From Burkholderia sp. HI2500 (lineage in GTDB: Bacteria; Pseudomonadota; Gammaproteobacteria; Burkholderiales; Burkholderiaceae): 64,000 bases of DNA. The notes beneath the pieces are model-generated. The model ran no database searches, had not been told where the DNA came from, and saw nothing but the letters and a program-made list of their open reading frames with translations. A program made the translations under genes and the position numbers. The number at the start of each line of letters is the position of its first letter. The first letter of the stretch is position 1. This document shows positions 36,124 through 43,615 of the stretch, in pieces. The stretch is from the NCBI RefSeq assembly GCF_002223055.1, contig NZ_NKFL01000004.1:1612001-1676000 (forward strand), given 5' to 3'.

Positions 36124-37469
36124 TGAAGCAGGTTCGTTTCAACCCTCTGCGGACGTGGCTCGTGTGGTTCGCCGTGCTATGGCTGCCTGTCGCGGCTCAG
36201 GCAGGCATCGCCGAGCGCGTCGTGCGCGCCCAGGCCGGCAGCATCACGCTATTGACCTATTCGATGTCGCCGCAGGAAATGGTCTCCCTGACCGGGGTGA
36301 TGCCCCTGGGCGATGCCGACACCGCCAGCAAGGCGGCCAATCCCGCCGTGCCGTTGCTGACGGGCATGTTGCTGCAGGAGGGCAGCACCCGTCGCGACAA
36401 GGTGGCGATCTCCGCGCTGCTGGAAAGCCTGGGTGCTCAGTTGTCGTTCCAGACCGACGGCGGCTATGTCGGCATACACGGCCAAAGCCTGACCAAGGAT
36501 TTGCCGACGCTGATCGACCTGATGGCCGAGCAGTTGCGCCTGCCGGCCTTCAAGCCGGAGGAGCTGGCCAAGGCCAAGAGCCGGCTGGAGGCCGCGATCC
36601 GTAACGCCGCAGAAAACCCGTCGGCTCGGGCCACCGAGGCGCTGAATCGGTCCATTTACCCCGCTGCCCACCTCAACGCACCGGTGCCGCGCGAACGGAT
36701 GCTCGACGCGATCGCCGCTGCCACGCTGGACGACATCAAGGCCTTTCATCAAGCCTATTACGGGCCCGCCCACATGACACTGGTCGTGGTCGGCGGCGCG
36801 GACCCTCGCCGCCTGCAGTCCATGGTGACCGAAGCCTTCGCGGGCTGGAGCGGGGGCCGGGCACTCGTGCGACAGGGCCCGCCACGCAAAGCAAGCCGGC
36901 CCGACACGCAGCGCATCGCCATGGGGGACAAGGAATCCGTCAGCGTGATGCTGGGTCAGGCCATCGACCTGCGCGCCAACGATGCCGACTATCTGCCCCT
37001 CAGCGCGGGTGTCAACATCCTGGGCAACGGCTTCACCGGCCGCCTGATGGCAGGGGTCCGCGACAAGGAGGGCCTGACCTATGGCATCCGCGCCGGCCTG
37101 TCCGGGCTCTCCCTGATGGACGGCGGATTCGTCATCACCAGCAGCTTCGCCCCGCCCCTGCTGAACAAGGGCGTCGCCAGCACGCGGCGGATTCTGGATG
37201 CCTGGTGGAAACAGGGCGTGACCCAAGCGGAACTGGATGCACGCAAGGACGGCATGATCGGCCGCCATCAAGTTGCGATGGAAACCACCGGGCAGATGGC
37301 CGCCATGATCGCCCAGACGGTGCTCCAGGACCGCCCGCTGAGTGACCTGGACACTTATCCCGAGCGCGTCCGCGCGTTGACCGTCGAGCAGGTCAACACC
37401 GCCATCCGCACGTACCTGGACCCCGACAAGATGACGTTGGTGGAAGCAGGCACGTTTGCGGAGAAATAA
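36123..37469 (+). CDS. M16-family partner subunit without zinc motif, exported
   Basis: A 448-residue M16-fold protein with signal peptide (ends AAQAG). Where the active partner has HxxEH this one reads TGMLLQEGS, so the zinc ligands are missing. Such non-catalytic subunits pair with an active subunit and contribute an Arg/Tyr motif, here probably GLTYGIRAGLSG. The start overlaps the stop of the preceding gene by one base (TAATG), so translation is coupled. Codon use is like that of its partner. A UUCG-loop hairpin follows 27 bases after the stop. Confidence 0.86.
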   Translation: MKQVRFNPLRTWLVWFAVLWLPVAAQAGIAERVVRAQAGSITLLTYSMSPQEMVSLTGVMPLGDADTASKAANPAVPLLTGMLLQEGSTRRDKVAISALLESLGAQLSFQTDGGYVGIHGQSLTKDLPTLIDLMAEQLRLPAFKPEELAKAKSRLEAAIRNAAENPSARATEALNRSIYPAAHLNAPVPRERMLDAIAAATLDDIKAFHQAYYGPAHMTLVVVGGADPRRLQSMVTEAFAGWSGGRALVRQGPPRKASRPDTQRIAMGDKESVSVMLGQAIDLRANDADYLPLSAGVNILGNGFTGRLMAGVRDKEGLTYGIRAGLSGLSLMDGGFVITSSFAPPLLNKGVASTRRILDAWWKQGVTQAELDARKDGMIGRHQVAMETTGQMAAMIAQTVLQDRPLSDLDTYPERVRALTVEQVNTAIRTYLDPDKMTLVEAGTFAEK

Positions 37470-37496
37470 CCGCAGCCTCGCTTCGTTCCGTGCCCC

Positions 37497-37514
37497 GCCC
37501 GGCTTCGGCCGGGC
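37497..37514 (+). terminator. UUCG-loop hairpin after the M16 operon
   Basis: GCCCGGC and GCCGGGC enclose TTCG, a very stable tetraloop in RNA, 27 bases after the operon stop. No T tract follows (CGCTGCC). It may protect or end the transcript. Confidence 0.45.
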
Positions 37515-37540
37515 CGCTGCCATCGCACGATCGTGCGTGC

Positions 37541-37717
37541 GCCTGCTCTGCGCAGAACGCCACGGGATGCGGCTTCCCGCCGACGGTCGCAATCCGACCG
37601 GTTTTGATAATCCGCGCCGTTGCCCAGTCCTCGCTCCGGCTGCAGATCCGTGCACGATGCTGCACATGGACCGCGCCGAAACACGCAGAGGAAACGTGCG
37701 CGCCGACCGCGTCGGCT
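37541..37717 (-). pseudogene. Truncated copy of the LprI-like gene
   Basis: On the minus strand this reads QHRARICSRSEDWATARIIK and then VGGKPHPVAFCAEQAHARSCD. The intact LprI-like protein at 39505-40350 has QHRARVCSQSEDWATGAVYQ and then DGGKVRPVAYCEAQAHGSACD. DNA identity is also obvious, including a stretch around 37650-37710 matching 39812-39872 with few changes. Only this middle-to-late segment survives; the N-terminal half and true C-terminus are gone. It abuts the IS256-type remnant, so insertion followed by deletion is the simplest explanation. Confidence 0.8.
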
Positions 37718-37726
37718 TGATGCGGG

Positions 37727-37882
37727 ATGAGGGGCTATCGGCTTACCGTCAACGCCATGTGCGGCAAGACGCGTGGCAACTTCCCGAACGACGAGGCGGC
37801 GATCAAGCTGCTCTGGCTGGCGCTGCGCAACGTGCTGGCCAAAACCGTGCGGTCCACCTTCGACCGGAAATCGGCGAAGTGA
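37727..37882 (+). pseudogene. Remnant of an IS256-type (mutator family) transposase, C-terminal end
   Basis: A 51-codon frame encodes NFPNDEAAIKLLWLALRNVLAK. This is the conserved late segment of IS256-family transposases (F-P-N-D-E-A-A-x-K-L-x-x-L-A-L-R-N), normally followed by KKW and about 30 further residues. Here it loses similarity at TVRSTFDRKSAK and stops, and nothing of the DDE catalytic part remains upstream. No inverted repeats or target duplication were found. It marks a past insertion between the M16 operon and the small gene at 37999. Confidence 0.65.
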
Positions 37883-37998
37883 CGGGGATCCACCCGCACG
37901 CGTCGCTTCCCGACAATTCCGCCGGAACCGCCCCGTCGCTATGCGAAAATCGCAGTGTCCACGCTCTTCCCTCTCTTCCATTACCCAACGGGGCTCGC

Positions 37999-38253
37999 AT
38001 GACCACCCACATCACGATCGAATTCACCGAACACGCAGCCGAAGCTATTGGCGAGCAAACCAGCACCAGCTTCTCCTACGATCAAGGCGCGCACGTACCG
38101 CAACCGGGCGACTTCGTCGAGCTCGAGAACTCGCGCCAGACATTTCTCGTGATCGGCCGCGTGTTTTCGCTCAAGGCCAACTACAGCGCCGTCAAGCTCG
38201 TGCTCGACCTTCCTCCGTCGGACGGCGAGCAGGATTTCGATCAGACGCACTGA
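37999..38253 (+). CDS. Small hypothetical protein
   Basis: An 84-residue soluble protein with no signal or membrane segment. It begins MTTHITIEFTEHAAEAIGEQTS, has VPQPGDFVELENSRQTFLVIGRVFSLKANY, and ends in an acidic tail. The pattern of PGDFVEL plus VIGRVF and hydrophobic strands suggests a small beta-barrel-like fold, but I recognise no family. It lies just past the insertion remnant; a weak GGGG at -10 is the only ribosome binding site. It converges on the oxidoreductase gene with 23 bases between. Confidence 0.6.
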   Translation: MTTHITIEFTEHAAEAIGEQTSTSFSYDQGAHVPQPGDFVELENSRQTFLVIGRVFSLKANYSAVKLVLDLPPSDGEQDFDQTH

Positions 38254-38276
38254 CGGACGACGAGACGCGTGCCCCG

Positions 38277-39326
38277 TCACGCATCCATGATCGCGTTCGC
38301 CGCCAATCGCCCAAGCTGGGGCGCCAGGATCACGCCGGGATGCACGACAACGGCATAAACGCCTGCAACACCGGGCAAAAATCCGTTGATCGGCACCCCG
38401 TCGCTCGTCATCGGCCGCAACGCCAATTTCGCGGAGAGCGGCGTGAGGGTCGGCGGCTCGGCAAACAGCGCCGAAATGTCCGAGGCCGTACGCACAGCAA
38501 GCGCTGCAAGCCCACTGTCCCCCTCTTCCGGAGGATCCGCGGCTGACAGCAGGCTCCCCGACGGGCCGACCCGCACTTCAAGATCCTGTCCATAGAGCAA
38601 GTGGCTGATGAGACCGGGCTTGGCAGCAAAACGCATCAACACGGCCGGCTCCTCGCGAACCGGCAACGACACACCGAGGCCTGCGGCAATGGCAACCGCG
38701 GAAGCCGCATTCGCCAGAACGACGACATCCGCAGGCACATGCCCGTGCACGGTATGCACACCGACAGCGTGCCCATTGCGCGTGTCGACCGCTTCGACTG
38801 CACAACCGCACCGGATCTCCGCGCCGGCCGCTTGTGCACCCGCCAGCAACTGATGCGTGAGGTTGATCGGCTCGACCACGAAATCATCCGGTGCCCATGC
38901 GATCAACTCTGGAAGCCGTGCAAGACGCGGCTCCATCCGCGCCACCTCCCGACGCCCCAACGCTTCCATGTGCACGCCCGCCGCGCGCTGCTCGTCGATC
39001 AGGGCAGCCGTCCGCGCATCCGAGTCCAGCCAGACAAGTGCCCCGCGCGTCGTCACCGGCAACGAACCCAGCTCACGCTCGAGCCTCGCGAACTCCGGGA
39101 GCGCTCCGAGCGTGCGCGAGAATCCGGGCGGGTTTTCAGAAGGAAGCGCGCTGCCGGTACCCACCCAGCCGAACGACCAGTGAGTCACGCCGCCCGCGGG
39201 CACCGTCTGCTGTTCCAGCAGCGTGACCTGTGCGCCCGATCGCGCAAGATGCCATGCGGTGGATGCACCGACGATGCCACCACCGATCACGACGACGCGC
39301 AGCAGGTTGTGTCCCATGAGTGACAT
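38277..39326 (-). CDS. FAD-dependent amino acid oxidase-like protein (DAO family)
   Basis: A 349-residue flavoprotein of the D-amino acid oxidase/glycine oxidase fold. The dinucleotide-binding motif is VVVIGGGIVGASTAWHLARSGAQVTLLEQ near residue 11-39. The second FAD/substrate region is RPMTSDGVPINGFLPGVAGVYAVVVHPGVILAPQLGRLAANAI, whose G-x-x-P-x-x-G pattern is typical. It oxidises a secondary or primary amine, and the substrate cannot be read. No signal peptide is seen. The start at 39326 is MSLMGHNLL; the ATG three codons later is an alternative. It has no operon partner. Confidence 0.8.
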   Translation of the reverse strand: MSLMGHNLLRVVVIGGGIVGASTAWHLARSGAQVTLLEQQTVPAGGVTHWSFGWVGTGSALPSENPPGFSRTLGALPEFARLERELGSLPVTTRGALVWLDSDARTAALIDEQRAAGVHMEALGRREVARMEPRLARLPELIAWAPDDFVVEPINLTHQLLAGAQAAGAEIRCGCAVEAVDTRNGHAVGVHTVHGHVPADVVVLANAASAVAIAAGLGVSLPVREEPAVLMRFAAKPGLISHLLYGQDLEVRVGPSGSLLSAADPPEEGDSGLAALAVRTASDISALFAEPPTLTPLSAKLALRPMTSDGVPINGFLPGVAGVYAVVVHPGVILAPQLGRLAANAIMDA

Positions 39327-39466
39327 TCGAACGTTACGGGGTTCCGACTATACCGTCCGCCCCGCTTCACCGCTGTGCGGTTGCCTGCCGCCCTTTCGCA
39401 CCCGGCATCGAAGCGCCGCCTGATGGACATCCGCTGCGCACGACGCTCGGGCTCAAAAAACAAAAA

Positions 39467-39484
39467 GGCCCGCCATGGCGGGCC
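39467..39484 (-). terminator. Terminator after the LprI-like gene
   Basis: GGCCCGCC and GGCGGGCC pair around a two-base centre; on the minus strand T-rich sequence follows (TTTTTGTTTTTT). It lies 20 bases past the LprI-like stop. Confidence 0.75.
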
Positions 39485-39504
39485 GTGCTCGTGCGAGGAA
39501 TGCG

Positions 39505-40350
39505 TCACCGCGTGTCCGGAAACACCGACGCCTTCAGGCATCGATCGAACCACAATGCATCGTCTCCATCGCCGATCGGCCACATTTCCGCATCGAGTTG
39601 CGGCAGCCCGGCTACCGGCGCTGACGCGCGGTTATCGCCTCCGGACGCCCCCGCACGCATCCACGCCGAGTGCGCGCCACCGGTGTCGCACGCACTCCCA
39701 TGGGCCTGCGCTTCGCAGTACGCAACGGGTCGCACCTTCCCGCCATCGGCCGTGCTCACCGACCGGTACTGATAGACCGCCCCGGTCGCCCAGTCCTCAC
39801 TCTGGCTGCAGACCCGCGCACGATGCTGCACATGGACCGCGCCGAAACATGCGTAGGAAACGTGCGCGCCAGTCGCATCGTCGGGAATGAAGTCGCAGTT
39901 TGCATCGAAACCGGTAAGCGGGCCGCCCGTGTATTTCGCGAGCCACTGGCGCTCGGCCTGCGCACGCGCGATCAGCCCTTTGTTCGATTGATCGGCCAGT
40001 ACGGCGGTGCGCCGATCGATTGCCTTGCGCACTTCGTCGACGGCGAGCGGACGACCTTCGTAATCGGCGTCGAGACGGTTGTTGCGCGCGCTGATCCAGC
40101 GGCGCTGGCTGCGCACCAGCATGTCGCGGATCGCCGTGTCCGGTGCGGCCTTCAGCGCACCCGCGTACGCCGAATTCATCCGCGAGTCGGCTGCGCGCAG
40201 GATGGAGCTCGCGCAGATGCGCTTCTCGATCGACTGCACGGCTTTCGCGCAATCCATCGCAAAGGCAGGCACCGCCACGCCAACGCCCAGCATGAACATC
40301 GAAGCCAAACCAGCCAGTCGGCCAGCCGGTGCCACTCGAATCCCACGCAT
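39505..40350 (-). CDS. LprI-like exported protein (lysozyme inhibitor LprI N-terminal domain)
   Basis: A 281-residue exported protein with a signal peptide ending FAMDC. The first 100 residues fit the LprI pattern: DCAKAVQSIEKRICASSILRAADSRMNSAYAGAL and then LVRSQRRWISARNNR, a small helical domain with paired cysteines known from LprI of mycobacteria, which inhibits lysozyme. The remainder is a second region with several cysteines (ANCDF, YACF, VCSQSEDW, YCEAQAHGSACD) ending FDRCLKASVFPDTR. A decayed copy of the second region lies at 37541-37717. GAGAGA precedes the ATG at 40350. Function as inhibitor is inferred from the domain. Confidence 0.72.
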   Translation of the reverse strand: MRGIRVAPAGRLAGLASMFMLGVGVAVPAFAMDCAKAVQSIEKRICASSILRAADSRMNSAYAGALKAAPDTAIRDMLVRSQRRWISARNNRLDADYEGRPLAVDEVRKAIDRRTAVLADQSNKGLIARAQAERQWLAKYTGGPLTGFDANCDFIPDDATGAHVSYACFGAVHVQHRARVCSQSEDWATGAVYQYRSVSTADGGKVRPVAYCEAQAHGSACDTGGAHSAWMRAGASGGDNRASAPVAGLPQLDAEMWPIGDGDDALWFDRCLKASVFPDTR

Positions 40351-40758
40351 GCTTTCTCTCAGTCGGTTTTTCTTGGTCGCATTGCCTCGATGCGGCATCG
40401 CGCATCATGGCCTGTCGTGCCCGGGCGGCGTCATTGCATTTCGCCGAACGCAGCTTCCACGCTACACCGCGCAGCGCCGCTCATGTACGCGTGCCTGCAC
40501 AAACGCGCACCATCAGGCACGACACGCCCCGGTGTTCCTTCGCAAGTGACGGGATCTCGATCGACTGGACAACGGCCACGCACGCCCGAACCCGGCATGC
40601 GCATTCGGTGCCGACGGTCATGAACGACCGTCGGCGAGAGGATCCGGCAGGCGGCGGCCGCACATCGTCGCGCCGAATGCACGATCGGCCGACCCGCGCC
40701 GCTTCACGGCGCCGACGCCCGACGGGTTGGCCGCCGCGGTCGGCCCGCCGCGAAACCG
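40351..40758. other. Intergenic region between the LprI-like gene and phaR
   Basis: This 408-base stretch has no convincing gene. It should contain the promoter of the LprI-like gene (minus strand, above 40350) and the 3' end region of phaR. I see no clean terminator for phaR; short G/C-rich dyads near 40715-40745 are weak candidates. Confidence 0.45.
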
Positions 40759-41325
40759 TTACTTCTTTTCCGGCTCCGACGCGCCCGGCTGCTTGAACGG
40801 GAACGTGCTGAACATCGACTTTGCCTGGTTCTGCATCTGCTCCTGCATCTGCACGAACATGTTCTTCGACTGCTCGATGTAGCTGGTCATCATCCCTTGC
40901 ATCATCGGCGCCTGCATGTTCATGAACTGCGACCAGACTTCCGGATTCATCGCATTGCCTTCGTACAGGTTCTTCGACTGATCCGCGAGCTTGTTCTGGA
41001 TGTCGATGAACGCCTGGATGTTCTTTTCCAGGTACGTGCCCATCATGCCCTGCATCGCATGCCCGTAGAAACGGATGATCTGCGACAGCATCGACGACGA
41101 GAACATCGGCACGCCGCCGCTTTCCTCTTCGAGGATGATCTGCAGGAGGATGCTGCGCGTGAGGTCTTCGTTGGATTTCGCATCGACGACCTTGAAGTCC
41201 TCCTGCTCCAGCACGAGTTGCTTCACGTCGGTCAGCGTAATGTACGTGCTTGTCTCGGTATCGTAGAGCCGACGGTTCGGGTACTTCTTGATGAGCCGTT
41301 CGGCCGTCTTCTTTGTAGTAGTCAT
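40759..41325 (-). CDS. phaR: PHB synthesis repressor PhaR
   Basis: A 188-residue regulator that senses polyhydroxybutyrate granules and represses phasin and PHB genes. The N-terminus, LIKKYPNRRLYDTETSTYITLTDVKQLVLEQEDFKVVDAKSNEDLTRSILLQIILEEE, is the DNA-binding domain of PhaR/PhbF proteins. The C-terminal half has Met/Gln-rich amphipathic repeats (MQAPMMQGMMTSYIEQSKNMFVQMQEQMQNQ) for granule binding. It lies 119 bases after phaB, so it may be expressed with the operon or from its own promoter. Confidence 0.93.
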   Translation of the reverse strand: MTTTKKTAERLIKKYPNRRLYDTETSTYITLTDVKQLVLEQEDFKVVDAKSNEDLTRSILLQIILEEESGGVPMFSSSMLSQIIRFYGHAMQGMMGTYLEKNIQAFIDIQNKLADQSKNLYEGNAMNPEVWSQFMNMQAPMMQGMMTSYIEQSKNMFVQMQEQMQNQAKSMFSTFPFKQPGASEPEKK

Positions 41326-41444
41326 GTAACGCCTTTGAGTGCAGCGTAGCGGAAGTGACGAATCCCCGCCGCCCGAATCCGGGAGGCGGGGGCCTTCGGA
41401 AAACGCCCGGCTGCGCGGCCACCCGGCCCGCGCAGCGCGGACGC

Positions 41445-42185
41445 TCAGCCCATGTGCAGGCCGCCGTTCAGCGAGAAGTCTGCGCCCGTCGCGAAACCGG
41501 AATCGTTCGACGCGAGCCACGCGACGATCGAACCGATTTCCTCCGGCCCGCCGAGACGCCGCACCGGAATCGTCGCGACGATCTTCTCGAGCACGTCCGG
41601 GCGGATCGCCTTCACCATGTCGGTGCCGATGTAGCCCGGCGACACGGTGTTGACCGTCACGCCCTTCGTCGCGACTTCCTGTGCGAGCGACATCGTGAAG
41701 CCGTGGATGCCGGCCTTCGCGGTCGAGTAGTTGGTCTGGCCGAACTGCCCCTTCTGGCCGTTCACCGACGAAATGTTGATGATCCGGCCCCAGCCGCGTT
41801 CGACCATCCCGTCGATCACCTGCTTCGTCACGTTGAACAGGCTCGTCAGGTTGGTGTCGATCACGGCGGTCCAGTCTTCGTGCGTCATCTTGCGGAACAC
41901 GACGTCGCGCGTGATGCCCGCGTTGTTGACCAGCACGTCGATCTCGCCGACTTCGGCCTTGACCTTGTCGAACGCTTCCTTGGTCGAGTCCCAGTCTCCG
42001 ACGTTGCCTTCCGACGCGATGAAATCGTACCCGAGCGCCTTCTGCTCCTCGAGCCATTTCACCCGGCGCGGCGAGTTCGGGCCGCAACCTGCGACCACCT
42101 TGAAGCCGTCTTTCGACAGGCGCTGGCAGATGCTGGTGCCGATGCCGCCCATCCCGCCCGTTACGTACGCAATTCGCTGAGACAT
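41445..42185 (-). CDS. phaB: Acetoacetyl-CoA reductase PhaB
   Basis: NADPH-dependent short-chain dehydrogenase that reduces acetoacetyl-CoA to (R)-3-hydroxybutyryl-CoA, the PHB monomer. The length of 246 residues equals that of PhaB. The cofactor loop is VTGGMGGIGTS near residue 8; the catalytic Ser lies in IINISSVNGQKGQFG, and the YSTAKAG segment supplies the Tyr and Lys. The product specificity follows from the operon. An intercistronic hairpin separates it from phaA upstream. Confidence 0.95.
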   Translation of the reverse strand: MSQRIAYVTGGMGGIGTSICQRLSKDGFKVVAGCGPNSPRRVKWLEEQKALGYDFIASEGNVGDWDSTKEAFDKVKAEVGEIDVLVNNAGITRDVVFRKMTHEDWTAVIDTNLTSLFNVTKQVIDGMVERGWGRIINISSVNGQKGQFGQTNYSTAKAGIHGFTMSLAQEVATKGVTVNTVSPGYIGTDMVKAIRPDVLEKIVATIPVRRLGGPEEIGSIVAWLASNDSGFATGADFSLNGGLHMG

Positions 42186-42246
42186 AAATCTCACTCCATT
42201 TTTTGGTTTCGAGAGCTGCCGGAGGCCCCCTCTGACTTCACGTGAC

Positions 42247-42272
42247 GCCGGCCGAAGCCGCAATCGGCCGGC
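42247..42272. repeat. Hairpin between phaA and phaB
   Basis: GCCGGCCGA and TCGGCCGGC form a nine-base-pair stem around eight bases, in the 149-base gap between phaA and phaB. No T tract follows on the minus strand. It may tune stability or read-through. Confidence 0.4.
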
Positions 42273-42334
42273 ACACGAATTCGGTTCGCTCGTGGCGAAC
42301 GACCGCTGACGGACTGCCGGTTACGGAGGGCCGC

Positions 42335-43516
42335 TTACGGACGCTCGACCGCGAGCGCGACACCCATCCCGCCGCCGATGCACAGCGACGCCAGCCCGCG
42401 CTTCGCATCGCGCTTGGCCATCTCGTGCAGCAGCGTCACCAGGATCCGGCAGCCCGACGCGCCGATCGGGTGGCCGATCGCGATCGCTCCGCCGTTCACG
42501 TTCACCTTCGACGTGTCCCAGCCCATCTGCTTGTGCACCGCCAGCGCCTGCGCCGCGAATGCCTCGTTGATCTCCATCAGATCCAGGTCGCCCGGCGTCC
42601 AGCCCGCGCGCTCCAGGCACCGGCGCGATGCCGGCACCGGGCCCATCCCCATCACGCTCGGATCCACGCCCGCGTTCGCGTATGCCTTGATCCGCGCCAG
42701 CGGCGTCAGGCCGAGTGCCGCCGCCTTCTGCGCCGACATCACCAGCACCGCCGCCGCGCCGTCGTTCAGCCCCGACGCGTTCGCCGCCGTCACCGAGCCG
42801 TCCTTCGAGAACGCCGGCTTCAGCCCGGCCAGCGATTCCGCCGTCACGCCGTGACGCACGAATTCATCGGTGGCGAACTGCAGCGGCTCACCCTTGCGTT
42901 GCGGAATCGCCACCGGCACGATTTCATCGTCGAAGCGGCCGGCCTTCTGCGCCGCTTCCGCCTTGTTCTGCGACAGCGCCGCGAACGCGTCCTGCTCTTC
43001 GCGCGTGATCCCGTATTCCTTCGCGACGTTCTCCGCCGTGATGCCCATGTGGTACTGGTTGTACACGTCCCACAGGCCGTCGACGATCATCGTGTCAACC
43101 AGCTTCGCGTCCCCCATCCGGAACCCGTCGCGCGAGCCCGGCAGCACGTGCGGCGACGCGCTCATGTTCTCCTGGCCGCCCGCGATCACGATCTCCGCAT
43201 CGCCCGCGACGATCGCGTTCGCGGCCAGCATCACGGCCTTCAGGCCCGAGCCGCACACCTTGTTGATCGTCATCCCCGGCACTGCCGTCGGCAGCCCGGC
43301 CTTGATCAGCGACTGCCGCGCCGGGTTCTGCCCGGAACCGGCCGTCAGCACCTGGCCCATGATCACTTCGCTGACCTGCTCGGGCTTCACGCCCGCACGC
43401 TCCAGCACCGCGCGGATCACCGTCGCGCCCAGCTCGGGCGCCGCAATCTTCGCAAGCGAACCGCCGAATTTGCCGACCGCGGTCCGCGCGGCCGATACGA
43501 TCACTACGTCCGTCAT
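42335..43516 (-). CDS. phaA: Acetyl-CoA acetyltransferase (beta-ketothiolase) PhaA
   Basis: Condenses two acetyl-CoA to acetoacetyl-CoA, the entry step of PHB synthesis. The 393-residue thiolase starts [24 protein letters not shown]. The acyl-Cys is in [12 protein letters not shown] near residue 88, the catalytic His in [20 protein letters not shown] and the proton-relay Cys in SLCIGGGMG. Length and motifs match PhaA. It follows phaC after 99 bases containing a hairpin. The frame open further upstream on this strand has no coding value. Confidence 0.95.
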   Translation of the reverse strand: MTDVVIVSAARTAVGKFGGSLAKIAAPELGATVIRAVLERAGVKPEQVSEVIMGQVLTAGSGQNPARQSLIKAGLPTAVPGMTINKVCGSGLKAVMLAANAIVAGDAEIVIAGGQENMSASPHVLPGSRDGFRMGDAKLVDTMIVDGLWDVYNQYHMGITAENVAKEYGITREEQDAFAALSQNKAEAAQKAGRFDDEIVPVAIPQRKGEPLQFATDEFVRHGVTAESLAGLKPAFSKDGSVTAANASGLNDGAAAVLVMSAQKAAALGLTPLARIKAYANAGVDPSVMGMGPVPASRRCLERAGWTPGDLDLMEINEAFAAQALAVHKQMGWDTSKVNVNGGAIAIGHPIGASGCRILVTLLHEMAKRDAKRGLASLCIGGGMGVALAVERP

Positions 43517-43583
43517 TTCCCTTTCCTCCAGGCCCGCACGACACGGCGCATCGCTACCGGCCCTGTTAAAAAAACTGCGGTGC

Positions 43584-43610
43584 ACCGGACAGCCTGCGCC
43601 GCTGTCCGGT
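43584..43610. repeat. Hairpin just past phaC
   Basis: ACCGGACAG and CTGTCCGGT pair as nine base pairs around nine bases, directly after the phaC stop (43616 side). On the minus strand a run of seven T residues comes 11 bases later, so it could partly terminate, leaving phaA less expressed than phaC. Effect unknown. Confidence 0.45.
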
Positions 43611-43615
43611 TTTCG

